Positions 49,122 to 61,600 are shown, counted from the stretch's first letter. The stretch: 64,000 nt of DNA from Rhytidiadelphus loreus (GCA_947034895.1 OX344764.1:10478001-10542000); one strand, 5' to 3'. Notes: generated by a model not told the origin, from the sequence alone. A program made the numbers and translations.

Positions 49122-49900
49122 CACTACAAAAAAACAGAGAAAAATGTGACTACGCAAATGACTGCAATTTAGTCGCGTTGCAGTCGCAAATCGAAAGAAT
49201 GACTCCGTGGCGCTGCAGTCATTTCGGACAAGTCATTTACAAGAATGACTGCAGTAGTATTATCACCGGACGAAGAGGGAACGGATGAGAAAACGGATGA
49301 GATGAGGCTTGATAAAGAAAGACAGTGTTGGAAAGATGGTTTTGAGCTGCCATGTGGAAAGGAAGGGCTTTTGGGGACTAGGTGGACAACAACCTGACCC
49401 CCGATAAATCTGACGTGGACAATGGAATCGCAGTCACGGTGAAGTCATTTTGGAGTTGTGTCTGACCCCTTCTAAATCTGACGTGGACATCGTCAACGCA
49501 GTCACGCCGCAGTCATGATAAAGTTGCAATTGACCCGTATAAAATCTGACGTGGACTTCCTGCTGTAGTCACGGAGAAGTCATTTTAGAGTCATAGCCGA
49601 CCCCTTGTAGATCTGACGTGGACATAACTCGGATTGTAGGTGCGGTAGTCATTCTACAGTTGCGTTTTACCCCTTTAAAATCTGACGTGGACATTCCTCT
49701 CGCAGTCACGGTGCAGTCACATCACAGTCACGAGTGACCCCTCGTGAATCTGATGTGGACGTTTTCCAAAAGTCATACTACAGTCATTGTGTAGTCGTGG
49801 AAGAGTGTGATGGTCACAATAGGGGGTGGACATGAATGCAGTCGCGGAGAAGTCGTGCTACCGTCACCCTAGAGTTGCGTACCAGAAGCATGTGCAGTTA
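49122..49900. repeat. Left subterminal motif array of element 3
   Basis: Many short direct and inverted motifs of the type GCAGTCA, AAGTCATTTT and AGTCGCG occur here. Interspersed are about five copies of the longer phrase ACCCC-T-x-AAATCTGACGTGGAC (about 49,400, 49,470, 49,540, 49,610 and 49,675). Subterminal repeats of this kind are binding sites for TnpA-type proteins in CACTA elements. There is no coding capacity. Confidence 0.75.
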
Positions 49901-50220
49901 CTTTGAAGTAGTGTTGAAGTCACGACTACAAAATGTGGAGACATTTGGGTGACTTCATCTAAACTACATGCGGACATGCTACCAGCTAATCGAAGGGTTG
50001 AGAAATTAAAACACATTGCTAATATGCAAGGAGTAGTCCAAAACATGAATGCACTTCCCTATTGATAGAAACATGACATATTACAAGGCATGCAGTTTGA
50101 AAGAAGGTTCTGCATTTTACAAAAAAAGGAGTGGGAGGAAACCGCAGCCCCTATATACATGGCGTCCACAAAGTCGTCCTCAAGGCTCCAATGTTAGTTG
50201 ACACAACTGAATGCCCTACA

Positions 50221-50511
50221 TCAAGTCACATTTGCCTGCTTGACGTACTTTTGGTCCCAGATTGCGGAGGACCCCTTTGCATGCTCTACCAACGACATGT
50301 CCGCTGCTTCATTGGGGAACATGAGGGCCACCCCAGTTTGAAGCGCTTCACGGATGTCCACCTTCAACCACGACGGTGGAATTTCCGCTCCATGAAACTT
50401 GTGAGACCCATGAAGTCCACTAACCTTTCCAATTGCCACCTTTTGTCGCACAGCACGTGGGTTCATCAGGAACACTTCGTCGCCAAGGCTGAAACCTTGT
50501 GGCATGCATGA
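50221..50511 (-). CDS. TNP1/En-Spm-like C-terminal module (terminal exon)
   Basis: The minus-strand frame ends at a stop at 50221-50223. The peptide contains LGDEVFLMNPRAVRQKVAIG, then KVDIREALQTGVALMFP and a closing SLVEHAKGSSAIWD. This alternation (a polar strand, V-A-x-G, a Trp-Leu-Lys-Val strand, and a final Ala-x-Gly...Trp) resembles the C-terminal module of plant TNP1/En-Spm proteins. It is on the same strand and downstream of the FCP1-like exons, so it may be their terminal exon, but the phases do not join directly; an intermediate exon may be missing or decayed. Confidence 0.5.
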   Translation of the reverse strand, partial: SCMPQGFSLGDEVFLMNPRAVRQKVAIGKVSGLHGSHKFHGAEIPPSWLKVDIREALQTGVALMFPNEAADMSLVEHAKGSSAIWDQKYVKQANVT

Positions 50512-51124
50512 AACCAAAATTATTTCACTTAAGGTGTAATTACTGAGACTGCGTCTGTGAAACTAGAACCTCTCTAGCACTACATCCCCTGTGAAAGTAG
50601 TCATTCGTACAAACAAGGACACCCTCATGGAGACTACAGTGACTTCCTCCCTAGAAACCGTGGCAGCACTTTGTTAGTCCTCTGAATAAAATACAACCTG
50701 CTGCCCTACATACTGTAGGGGCTACCATCACATGAGAACAAATAAGCACGATTAGGTCCAGCCTAACGAATCCATTGGATTGCATGCCCTCATGCATCCA
50801 CTTCTTCAATTACTCTAAGCAGAATGCAGCGTAATAGAATCCTTCTTCCACTTGTGAAGAGAGGAATAAGTGAACGGTGATTACACTTCACGACATCCTG
50901 AGAACTGAACAGACGTCAGACCCGGGCGCATAAGGGCGACATTGAAGAATACTGCAGTCATGATGCAGTGACGGACGGAATTCACGACTGCAACCTCACT
51001 CAACAATAGCTGTAGAGAAGTCACGATTGCTACACGACTTCAACGTGACTCATACACGACAACAACGCCACTGCAAGGTGGGCAAGCTGCATACGACATG
51101 AAGGGAGTGTCTAAACAACCGTAC

Positions 51125-51984
51125 CTTCTTTGATGCAGCAGCATGACGTTTCTTCTCCGTAACAAAGGTCGTCTTCGACCTGGTGTTCTGCTTCCCCGGC
51201 CTTACCTACACAAACACGGGACAAAAGTTAATGACGTGAAAAAAATGAAGGTGAGGGTCACCTGTTGTTTGAAACCGCCTGGGAGGCCAATCCCCTCACC
51301 TCCCACTGTATCACGAAAATGATATCCAATTCCACGGATCTTGGTTTCAAGCCACTCAGATTTGGACTCTTTGTGTACTTCAAGGTACTTTGCTTGGAAG
51401 GTACTGACGTCCGAGCATCTCCAAAAAGCGTCCAAGAGGGGCCACAGATAAGACTTCAGATATTCTCTGTCGTCAGCTAAGGTGCGCAGCCACTTCACAT
51501 AGAATGGATTCGTGATGAGTACATTTTTGGCCGCATTGCAGGCCACCCTACAGATCTTACTATCCACAATTAACGTGTTCTCCTCCGTGAACTCAGGGTA
51601 CCGGCTGTAGACTACGGATAAGTGTTTCTCCCCCAAATTCCCATTCACAAGTTGTCCTCCACTTGGAGTATTACTGGTACAGGACCAACAGAATAGGGGA
51701 TCCTTATCAAAAGGATGACTGTAGAATCCTCCCAACATTGCAAGAACCACATCCGACATGTATGGAGCGCTCCTTCTACCCCAAAACGCTACTTTGAATT
51801 GTGAGAAACAATGGGCCAAAAAATGTTTAAGCCAAGGACGATAAACTACTCTATGGTACTCCGTTGTCGTGGACACATGGATGCTAGTATTTGGGTTGGC
51901 AGCAAAAAGCATTCTATAGTCCAAAAGGGTTCCTTGAAAGTTGAAAATGATCAACTTCGGAGCATGTGAACTACAACCACCCAT
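51125..51984 (-). CDS. FCP1/NIF-like HAD-fold protein carried in a CACTA element, catalytic residues lost
   Basis: Two exons, 51984-51262 and 51205-51125, join in phase 0 (268 codons). The sequence follows the plant FCP1-like (NLI-interacting factor/CTD phosphatase) layout: motif I at residues 14-22 (FNFQGTLLD), RPWLKHFLAHCF at 49-60, AFWGRRSAPYM at 66-76, DPLFCW at 95-100, and TLIVDSK at 137-143 with AAKNVLI after it. The family needs the DxDx(T/V) aspartates in motif I; here both are replaced (N15, Q17), and the second D of motif IV is Ser, so phosphatase activity is not expected. The second exon gives a basic tail (KKRHAAASKK). It begins only 20 bp after the TnpA-like frame ends. It is probably a host gene captured by element 3; a binding role is inference. 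Confidence 0.62.
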
Positions 51985-52003
51985 CCTATTTAGTCACAAG
52001 GTC

Positions 52004-55000
52004 CTACAAGGTAAGGGAAGGAACCCCGGGAACGGATGCAGAAGGACTTGGAGGCTGTGAGATACAAACCTTAGAGGGAGACTTGGGAGCTTTCTTAGCC
52101 TTCTGACCAGGCGCAGGTGCAACATCAACTGCTGTAGCGCGGTCAACAGAGGCATCCTCGAAACCTCCCTCGCCTCCTTCATCTGGGCTGACCTCCGCAT
52201 CGCCACAATCCATGTTGCGCTCCTCGGAGGAATGGGCGTCGGCATCACCAACCGGATTCCCTTCCACCACCTTTGTAGGAGAACCGTCAGCACCTGTCAC
52301 AGGAGAAACAACAGCTTCTGGTGTCATAAGAGGAACCGCAGCTTTTGGTGTGGAGCATACTCGCTCTCTCTGGTCCACAGGAGTATTCGACTGATCCGCA
52401 GTCTGGCATGTTTCACGGGCAGCCTTAGTCGCAGGACCTACAAGCAGTTTAGGCTTCTCCGGCGACAAAATGTAGCAGTCGGGGGAACCTGCTACAGCTG
52501 GGGTTTCCACATCCTCTGCCACAGCATCGGCGGCTTTGCCAAGTTCTTCAAACGGCAGGACCCCTCCCGGCAACTTTGGAGGAGACTTTGGAGGAGAGGG
52601 GTCGTGGTCCTCCACCTTCCAACGCGGCGACAGGGGTTTAGGCAAGTCTACAGCCGGCACTTCAAAGTCTTCAGACAATGTGACTGCTTCCTTTGCGGCC
52701 AACTGGTCACCATCGTCAACCACCTTCCTCCGCAACTTACCTACATGCTGAGTACTATGTTTCTTGATGAGGTGGCCCTTCCTCCGCGGGGGTGGCTTCC
52801 CTGTTAACGCACCTTCCTGTACAACCCCAGCTGAGTCCGAAGTTTCAAGCACTAATTTAGCAATCAATGCGCTGCCTACTGTAGTCCCTTTTGCCTTTCC
52901 TAAGAAATCGGAAAACATCAGCTTCAGCTCGTCAATTGCAGATGCTTGGGCCGTGGCAGTTGTTACAAGTTTGTTGAACTTAGCGTCCACATCGCGCTTC
53001 AATGACTCCACCGTGGAGCGCAGACTGTTGTCCCCTACTTCAGACGGCTTATGAACAGACAAGAAGACAAGATTTACACAATAAGTCATCCATGTATGGC
53101 AGGAATTGTGCAGTCATATTACAGTCATGCCGTAGTCACACTATAGTCATTCCACAGTCAGAAGGGAAAAAAATGACTTTCCTAGAACTACAATCAGGTC
53201 ATACGACTTCAATGTGACTGCACTACAACTACAAAAATAAGAAGCCCCTGCAAATTGCGAAATGACGCGCTCACGACTCATGTAACAAAAACGGGCTAAA
53301 CATGCTAGCATTCTACGCACGCCTGCATCTTCAATCATTACAGTTTTGCATTGCCCTGAATACAAACGGCAACGTTGCAAACAAATCCTGTGTGGCCACA
53401 AACACTTCCTTCCCAACAGAGGAGAATCTAAAATTACTAAGAAGTAATGAAGTCCCCACCTTCTCCATACAAATGGCAAACAACTTCATATTTCGGAGCC
53501 ACATCTGCACATAGATCTACAACAATAAGACAATGGAGGGAATGGTTACAATGGTTGACTAAGCACTTACTGCTCTCCCTTCACAGTCGGGTGGAGTGAA
53601 GTTGAGTCCTTCCGTTAGATCAGTGATCCCTGGAGTCGTTTCCCGGGATTCTCTCTACACAATCGAATGCCAGAAAAGGCACATCAATGCCATTTTGAGT
53701 TTGATCCAGTCCTCTGAAGTCCACGCATCTCAGGAAAAATAAAGGCATGAAGAAAAACCACACGGTCCCAACCCAAGGCAGCAAGGTACTTACCAAGGCG
53801 GCCTCCTTGCCAGCTTTCCCTTTCCTTCCCACGACGTGACTTGGCTTCACACTTTGCCGAGCTGTTTTCATTTTTAGTGACTTCATTCGCTGGGCAGGTG
53901 TCTCCCAGTAGTCTTTCAATCTCCCCCACTGCGAACTGTTGATGTGGTCAGGGCAATCGACCTGTCCTGCTAGCCACTTCACCTTCAACCGAGAGCGCTC
54001 AGACTTCATAAACTTGATTATGGCGGTTTTGAATCCCACCAAGCTCAAGGGTTGGCCCCTGTATTCAAACTCACTTTCCAGAGCTTCCCTGAGTTTACGA
54101 ACAGCAAATGGGTCCTGCTTGGACCAAGTAGTGCATGACATATCCAGCATCCGTGGTGTATAGTCCCGGATTGCCTCATCCCAGGCGTTCTTCCCCCTAC
54201 ACCCTGCATCCACTTTACCACCTTCGCCAACAACAATATAATTTGGCTTCTTCCCTTCCGCTTCGCGATTTCTGCTCCCTGCATCATACGCTTGACGCCT
54301 CTTTCTCCGTGAAGACCTATCTTCACTGTCCTGTACAGATCCTCCAACACTCTCGAACCATGGCACTCCACTTATGGGTGGTTGAGGCCCACTCCAAGTG
54401 GGTGGTGGCTGTGAGGGCTGTGCGGGCATCCACTGAGCCGGATGCCATGTCCAACCTGGTGCGTACGCATTGGCAGCAGGTGGACGTCCCGGCTCCAATG
54501 CCGGCACTGCCGATTTGGATGGGCCACCAAATTTCGCCCGCTTGGACCTTCGATTCACTAAAGGTTCGCTTTCCTCCATGTCGTCATCGCTGGAGTCTTC
54601 TCGCAACTAAAGAGCATCTGCACAAAGACTCCGCACCGCACGTGCTAGTCAGTTTATGTGCCAAAAAGTGAGTGCCACTAAGGTGGGCCAATAAGCCCGG
54701 TGCTGGATCATTACTAAATTCATGGGCTAGACCTCCAGTAACTGATTCCAAAGCGCGGGACTAGGACCCGCATGTTATAGGCGTGAGCAATTCACTAGCC
54801 GCCTATGTCCCAAACCCATCAACAAAGAAGGCAGTGCCTAAAACCCTAAGCCCACAACAAAGAATCCCTGTCCAAGAAATTACCTGCGCCATCTGCATCC
54901 TTGAATTGCTGCTCAAGGTCACAAGCGATTGCAAGGCGCAACATACCTTCTGCGATGGCCTCTTCATTGGATTCTGTCGCCTCAGAGGAGGAGTCCTGCT

Positions 55001-55061
55001 CGCTTGTCATTTCAAAATTTGGATGATCTCCTCGGTTGGTTGCTGCTCTCCGCTGCTGCAA
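52004..55061 (-). pseudogene. CACTA TnpA-like (Transposase_24-type) protein, element 3, damaged
   Basis: Visible exons on the minus strand are 55061-54884, 54617-53794, about 53515-53461 and about 53060-52004, with one or two small exons likely near 53.6-53.7 kb. The first is acidic (SEQDSSSEATESNEEAIAEG). The second has a basic patch, a Pro-rich stretch (WHPAQWMPAQPSQPPP), and the Trp-rich DNA-binding module (FEYRGQPLSLVGFKTAIIKF, SSQWGRLKDYWETPAQRMKS). The last has a coiled coil (LKRDVDAKFNKLVTTA) and a long Pro/Ser/acidic tail. This fits the subterminal-repeat-binding partner of the TNP2 transposase. Lesion: TAG at 54607-54609 in the second exon, probably from CAG. It is divergent to tnp2 at 58.7 kb, as in element 1. 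Confidence 0.6.
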
Positions 55062-57580
55062 TGTGCGTCCTCAAAGGCCTCGCCCCCCAAGAATTGGCCG
55101 CTTGTGGAGAAGCGCATCCTTCCTCTTTCTCTCCGGAATAGGATGACGGGGCGGCTTCTTCTTTGCTTCAGCCTCGTCCCTGCAATACTAGTGCACAGCA
55201 AGTGGATAATCGACACCGTGGAGAACTTCAACAACTCCAAGAAATCACGCGACACGAAAGCGTAGACGACCACCCCAAAATTCAAGAAGAATATGTTACT
55301 ACGAGGGCATCTCCAGAAGACAGTGCTTACTTGTACCATTAGGGTTTGTCGATCGCCTATTCAAGGGCGCACACCCAGCGGCACTAGGTTCCACGTGGAC
55401 CGGCAACGGAAACGGCTCCTAGGCCCATTCTTCCATGCACGCTACTCTTTCACGACTGCTTCCTCACTTCATTGGAGTCACGTCCAAGTCGTAAGCTGAG
55501 GAACGTGACATCATGGCGACTAGGGAATGACTTCGCGCCCCCCAAGAAAAATGACGGCGGCGAAATTAATGCACTGACACAAAAAAAACCTACAACTCTG
55601 ATACAATAACCCCTCCACTCGAAAAATTTCAAAGCAACATTACAAAGCCTACGTTGAAGATGACCAAACGTCTGTCTTAGCGTATACACAGTAGGGATAC
55701 TGGTCGTGGACTTTGGAGCCTCAAACTTGTAATCCGTGGTGTACAGAAATAGTGACAAGGGGGAGGCACTGCATGCATGCACCAAGCTAAACAAGACCGT
55801 TCATGACTTTGGGAGGGGCTGCATGCATGCAAGAACCACAACTTCGCCAAGTTAACAGCACTTCAGAGGGGAACAACCACTCACAACTCCTGTCTGGTGC
55901 GCAGTACGGGTTCCAGAGCCTTCAGCATCTCCGCCTTCTTTTGCAACGCGAAAGAGCTCGTAATCAATCTTCGGATGAGGCGGGGTCTCTGGCGGTGACT
56001 CCATGAGCGGTGCAAATGCTTGGATTCACGTACTGTGTTCAATTCACTCCCGATCAGAGCTTCGCCAAATAAATTGCCCAACCTATTGCGGAGCGCGCAT
56101 TGTGCTCCTGTGCTGAAGACGTTGAACACGTGATCCATCTGTAAGTTCCTCCAAACTCTGTGCTACGAAGGCAAATTTGCAAGTGAGTGACCATTATTAA
56201 TGTCGATGTGTTCTAAGCCAATCGTAAATGAATGGATTTGGCGGCGGGAGTGCTGTGCTCCTTCGTCGTAAACACGGCCCACTCCACCGACCAAGTGATC
56301 ATTGCCATTGAAGTGCGACTCTCCCGGTTTTCAAATCAATGAGGACCCAATGATGAATGCCACCTATATTCTTAGCTGTCGGCGTGGAAATTAGTGTGCA
56401 CAAGCCGGAAGGCGGCGGCCTCCCCGCCTGTGTAGTAGCATGTGGAGAAAACAGTAGGATGTCAAAGTACAATCGCCATGAAGTCATGATGAAGTCATAG
56501 GAATTACTTCACGACTCCTAAATGACTTTGTGGAGTCATTTCTCTATCACGATATGAGGTTCGTAACTCGTAAATGACTTCTGTATGTAATTCCGAGTGT
56601 AGAGGCGTTACTTGTGTGTTGGCCATGTTGGTGCTTCACTTTGCAGAGGTACAAGTCCGAATGGTCTGGGATTGTGTAAGTTATCCCTGAAAAGAGGATC
56701 CTACACATTTATGAGATGACATCACAAGCATCAACCCTTGTGAATATGATGTATTCTTTCTGTCAATTGTTCCTTTGAGCGAACTTAGATGGCAATATGT
56801 CCGTGTGAACACAAGGGATGACTTTTTGAAGGCACTTTTTCAACTATTGACTATAGTATGAGTGCAAAACAAACGATTGTCATTGATGATCACGCACCAA
56901 AACACTTCGGACTATCCATTGGTGTGAACAGTAATACTTTTGACATGATACTGTATGTGACATCGCGAAGCCAAAAAAAAATGGAATAGGAATTGCCACT
57001 GCCTCCCCCCCCTCCCTCACTGGCTAATCATGCATGAATCCATGATTTAGTCAATAAAAACTGATAGTACGTCAAGCATAGACCATGGCAATGACCATGA
57101 AGATACCAGTTTCAGCCTTGTCATGTACTTTGTAGTGTAACTAACCTTCCTATGTCAGTGTAACGTGGCAGGGCATCATCCGTGGAGGTGGATTGACGTT
57201 GGCGTGGGACTTCATTGTAGGTAAGTGCATCAGGTCTTCACTATTCTGGAATCTCTGTCCTCTTGAACGTAGAAGTCACTCTGTAGACTTCATTTATGTG
57301 GTCGACTTGAAAGTGACTCCGTTGGCAGTCACACAAAAGTCACATATTAAGGATCCACGTCCACGTACCATGCACCTAGCGTAGGAAGGACCATATCACC
57401 GCTAGCAATGTATTTCGACAACTTGGGATTCCTTCACCGATACTATAGGACATGACTAAGGGTACAACGTCAATTCGGAGTTCTGAATCCATATTACAAG
57501 CCTCCATTTGAATAATTATGGATAGCATATTGGTTTAGGATCAGACAATATTGAGGAACCAAGGAAGGACTTTGGAGAAC
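55062..57580. other. Shared intergenic region of element 3
   Basis: This lies between the divergent TnpA-like and plus-strand genes and probably holds both promoters. AGTCAT-type motifs cluster at about 56,480-56,590. No coding region is supported. Confidence 0.45.
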
Positions 57581-58057
57581 ATGCCGAAGAGGAGAGTTCT
57601 CAAGGCTGCTCCATTGTTTCGGAGGAAGTGACAAAGGATAAGCACACCAGAGTCAGAGGACGAAGCAATAGTGCCAGCCCCAATACGCACAAGTATGGCT
57701 GAAACTAAGATTCTTACTTCTTGCGCACATACTGTCAGCCCCATTCCTATACGTGGTCCACACCTTGTTGGAGTTTGTGCTCCAAATCTAGTAGTTACAT
57801 CCACAGAGCTAACAGAATGGCAGGTATTCAATAGAGCATTAGACATGTTTTCATCCGTGATGAACTTGGACAAGTTAGCCCCTTGCGATTATTCAGGCAC
57901 ATGGGAGGCATGTGTTCGTCAAGAGCTATGGACATCGAAGTTACCTGCAACAGTACAGCCTAAACCAACTGTCCCATATGAAGATGCCCAAGCTATATGT
58001 TCCAATGTAGAAACCGTAGATCCCGATGCACAGGCTGTCCCTGCCTGCAGCGTGTAA
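57581..58057 (+). pseudogene. Unrecognised ~158-residue protein with one nonsense codon
   Basis: An ATG at 57581 opens a basic segment (MPKRRVLKAAPLFRRK). It meets TGA at 57629-57631 and then continues in the same frame, open for a further 142 codons. The downstream part looks protein-like (TELTEWQVFNRALDMFSSVM, CDYSGTWEACVRQELW). It lies on the plus strand 0.6 kb before tnp2 of element 3, so it could be an accessory frame or a decayed 5' exon. RRK-stop-QR suggests CGA changed to TGA. No family is recognised. Confidence 0.35.
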
Positions 58058-58653
58058 TGGATTTCTATGGTGTAGAGCACAGCAACCCTTTGCTCTAACA
58101 CTGTATCCCTTCAGCGCACAAAATTTCAGGCACCTACGATGCTCATTTGAAAGAAGTAAAGTATATGGGGTTGCTATTCTCAAGTTCATTCCATGCACAT
58201 GCCAAATTCATTTCTACCGCAACAAGTAGCTCATGCATCTCTGTCTGTGCCTCCCTTCTACACTACTTTCTGGAATATCACCCAAATTTGAATGAAATTA
58301 ATATGCCGCAGTCAATGTAATGCCATCACAATTTTATTAGTGAATGCCAAATTGTCTACCGTGCAATGTTTGTTGTCGCAAGCCGACATTGACGAACATG
58401 ACGTCGCAGTCATTCTTGAGTCGTGTTAAAGTCATTTTGGAGTTGCGTCAGCCTGAGCGAAGTCATTTTCCAATGTCCTGAGTTATAATGAAGTCATGAA
58501 GGAGTATACAGGAGTCACATTGAAGTCACGTTCATTGAGGAGAAGTTGTAAGCGGTCAGTCATTACAGAGATGCTCCCGACATATTTTTGAGCATTTCAG
58601 ACGTCCTTTTGACTTGCAGTTGACAACCGTGTCTGTGTTGTCCACCTCAGACG

Positions 58654-61600
58654 ATGATGCCGGCATGCCTACCTCTCTCAGACATTCGGAGGCAATGACT
58701 ACGGGATGACAGACTATGGATTCGGGAGTATCAACGTGCGACTCAGTGCAATATGAGTAGAATTTATTGCCCATGCAATAAATGCCGAGGTCGACGGAAG
58801 ATATTAGTACGGAATGTGAGAGACCACCTCGTCAGACATGGCCGACATGCGAATTGCCGAATGTGGAGAGGACCAGGTGACCGAGACTCTTCCGATGACG
58901 AGTGGGAGCAGGCATTCTGGGAACCAGTCGAAGAAGGAGCACCCACAGTGGATGCTACTGTCAACACACAAGGCATGCTCGACCAAGCAATACCAGACGT
59001 GCCAAATGTAGAAGTTGCAGCAGAGAGGGCACAGCGGGAAGTAGCAGATGCTTTTGCAGCAGCGGATTCCATCCATGAGCGCATTCTGGAAGAGGGTGAT
59101 GACGTAGGTGGCGACCTTCAAGAATGCGGCGACAATCCAGCGGAAGGAGCTGTTCACGAAGCCAGCTTTGACGCCACGGCTCTGGAGGAGTTAATGCAGG
59201 TATTGTATGTTGGTGCCCGATGCAGCAACTTGGCAGCAACCGTCTTGCTCTTGAATCTTTGCACTGTGCACGGAATGAGCAACAATTGTGCCAACGAACT
59301 CTTCAGCCTCCTCAACCAACATATACTCCCGGAGAATAACACTTTGCCAAAGACGTATTATGCTGCTAAAACTGTCACTTCAAAGTTGGGTTTGACTTAC
59401 AATAGCATACATGCTTGTGAGCGAGGATGTGTGCTCTTCCGAGGGGAACATGAAGATGCCCTCCGATGCCCCAAGTGCGGCGGACGTCGTTATAGAGACG
59501 AGGAGCGCCGTTGTTTCCCCTTGAAGGTTTTGCGTCACTTTCCTATCATACCACGACTTCAACGGATGTTTCGGAGTCCAGCTATTTCAAAGTTGATGCT
59601 CTGGCATGTTGAGAACCAAAGTGACCAAGAGGGAGGGGACGGGCTCGTGAGGCACCCTTGTGACTCCAAGGCCTGGAAGCACTTCCACGCAAACGTGGAT
59701 CCAACTTTTGCTAGTGATCCGAGAAATGTTCACTTTGCACTCGCGGCTGATGGAGTGAACCCATTCTCACAAAACAGGTCTTCTTGGTCTACGTGGCCTA
59801 TTCTATTGTTGAACTATAATCTTCCCCCATAGTTGAGCACAAAGAAGTTTTTCATTCTACTTGCCCTATTAATTCCAGGGAGGAAATCCGTGACTTCCGA
59901 AGTGTTCGATGTGTATTTGCAGCCATTGGTGGATGAGCTTCTAGAGTTGTGGGCTGGAGTTCCTGCATATGACATTACAAAGGACGTCGGACATCGGTCA
60001 TTTCAACTTCGTGCCATGCTCCTTTGGACTATTCATGACTTCTCTGGTTACGGCACAGTAGGAGGATTTTCACACCAAGGTTATGTTGCTTGCCCATGGT
60101 GCGGCATGGATTTGGGTGCTGAGCATTCTGTTGAGCTTGGGAAATGTACATACGGGGGCACCAGGCGTTGGTTGCCACCTGATCATCCCTACCGGTCAGA
60201 TGCCATGAAAGAGCACTTCAATGGACACAGGGAAGACCGCCCTCCACCGCATGCAGTTTCAGTTGAGGAACAAATTCAACATGCAACGGACTATGCAGCT
60301 TGGAAAGCACGTGGAAGCCCTTCCTCCGCGCCAGGAGACCCTTCCAAAATACATGGCGTCAAACGCCTGAGCATTTTGCACACATTGCCGTATTGGAATG
60401 TAAGTCTTCGTCAGTCTTCGGAGTCATGTTCTAGTCGTACCCGGGCAGTGAAGTCATTTAACAGTGTTGTACAAGTCGTATTGAAGTCATTTAAGAGTCA
60501 CACTTCTACAACGCGTCTGTAGCACAACTGCTAAGCGGTTTAGGCTATAATGGAGTGGACATGTGCTTGCACAATTTCCATTCAATTCTCGCAGATGTCA
60601 ATCGTAGAACGTGGCTCATTTTTGCAGTACCTCAGATCGACTATAGGTAGAAGATGTTTATAGTAAAGACAGCTATCCACCATGAAAAAGAAACAATGTC
60701 TTGAAGAAAGGAGGAAATGGTTACTTCTTGTCAATTGTCCCTATGCAAATGGACCGCAGTAATATTAAACCATAGTTTGTGCATGCTTGTTGTTGCCTTA
60801 GTCACATTCAGAGCTGCAGGACAAAGCTATAGTGCCAGACAATTTCGTCAGGTGATTTTAGTCATACTACAGTCATTGTGTAGTAGTGAAGAAGAAGTAC
60901 TACTCACCCCTCACTGTGGTATGACTTCAGGCTGACTTCGGTGTGAGGGTTGCTAAGAACATAGTGCATGTGTAGTAGCATTATCGTCTCTGCTTTCTTC
61001 TCCTTGATTACTAACCTTCTAATTTTTTTGGAACTCACAAGATCTTCTTATCCGCTACACACTTGATGTCATGCATTGCGAAATGAACCTGTCGAAGAAT
61101 TTGCTGAAGACCATAACCGGGAAGAAGGACACAGTCAAAGTTCGTCGGGATTTACAAAGGTGCAATGTACGACCGCACTTATGGCTAACTCCAAATCCTC
61201 GAAGGCCAGACAAGATGGTGAAGCCCAGAGCATTCTACGTCCTAACAGATGATGAGTTCGAAAAGTTTGCGCAAACCCTGGAGTTGTTAAAGACACCTAG
61301 TGGCTATGGATCGGACTTGGGCAAGTGCATTCGGAAGAAGAACTTTGGGGGGATGAAGTCACACGATTATCACGTCTTAATGCAAGAGGTTCTGCCACTG
61401 GCACTGAGAGGTCTCATGCAGCCTAGTCCACGTTTGGCTGTCATGCGTATATGCAAGGTCTTCCGTCGCCTTTGCACAAAGGTTTACAATCCAGCGGACT
61501 TTGCATCCTTGCAAGCGGATGTTGCTGAGAGCATGGCGTTGTTGGAGATAGAATTCCCACCCTCATTTTTCGACATAATGACTCACTTGCCCCAGCACTT

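Noticed and set aside
3283..59832. Stop-codon reassignment or recoding to explain the many in-frame TAG and TGA codons
   Set aside because: The same genes use TAA, TAG and TGA as normal ends, the sister copies have sense codons at these sites, and splice sites are damaged too; decay is simpler.
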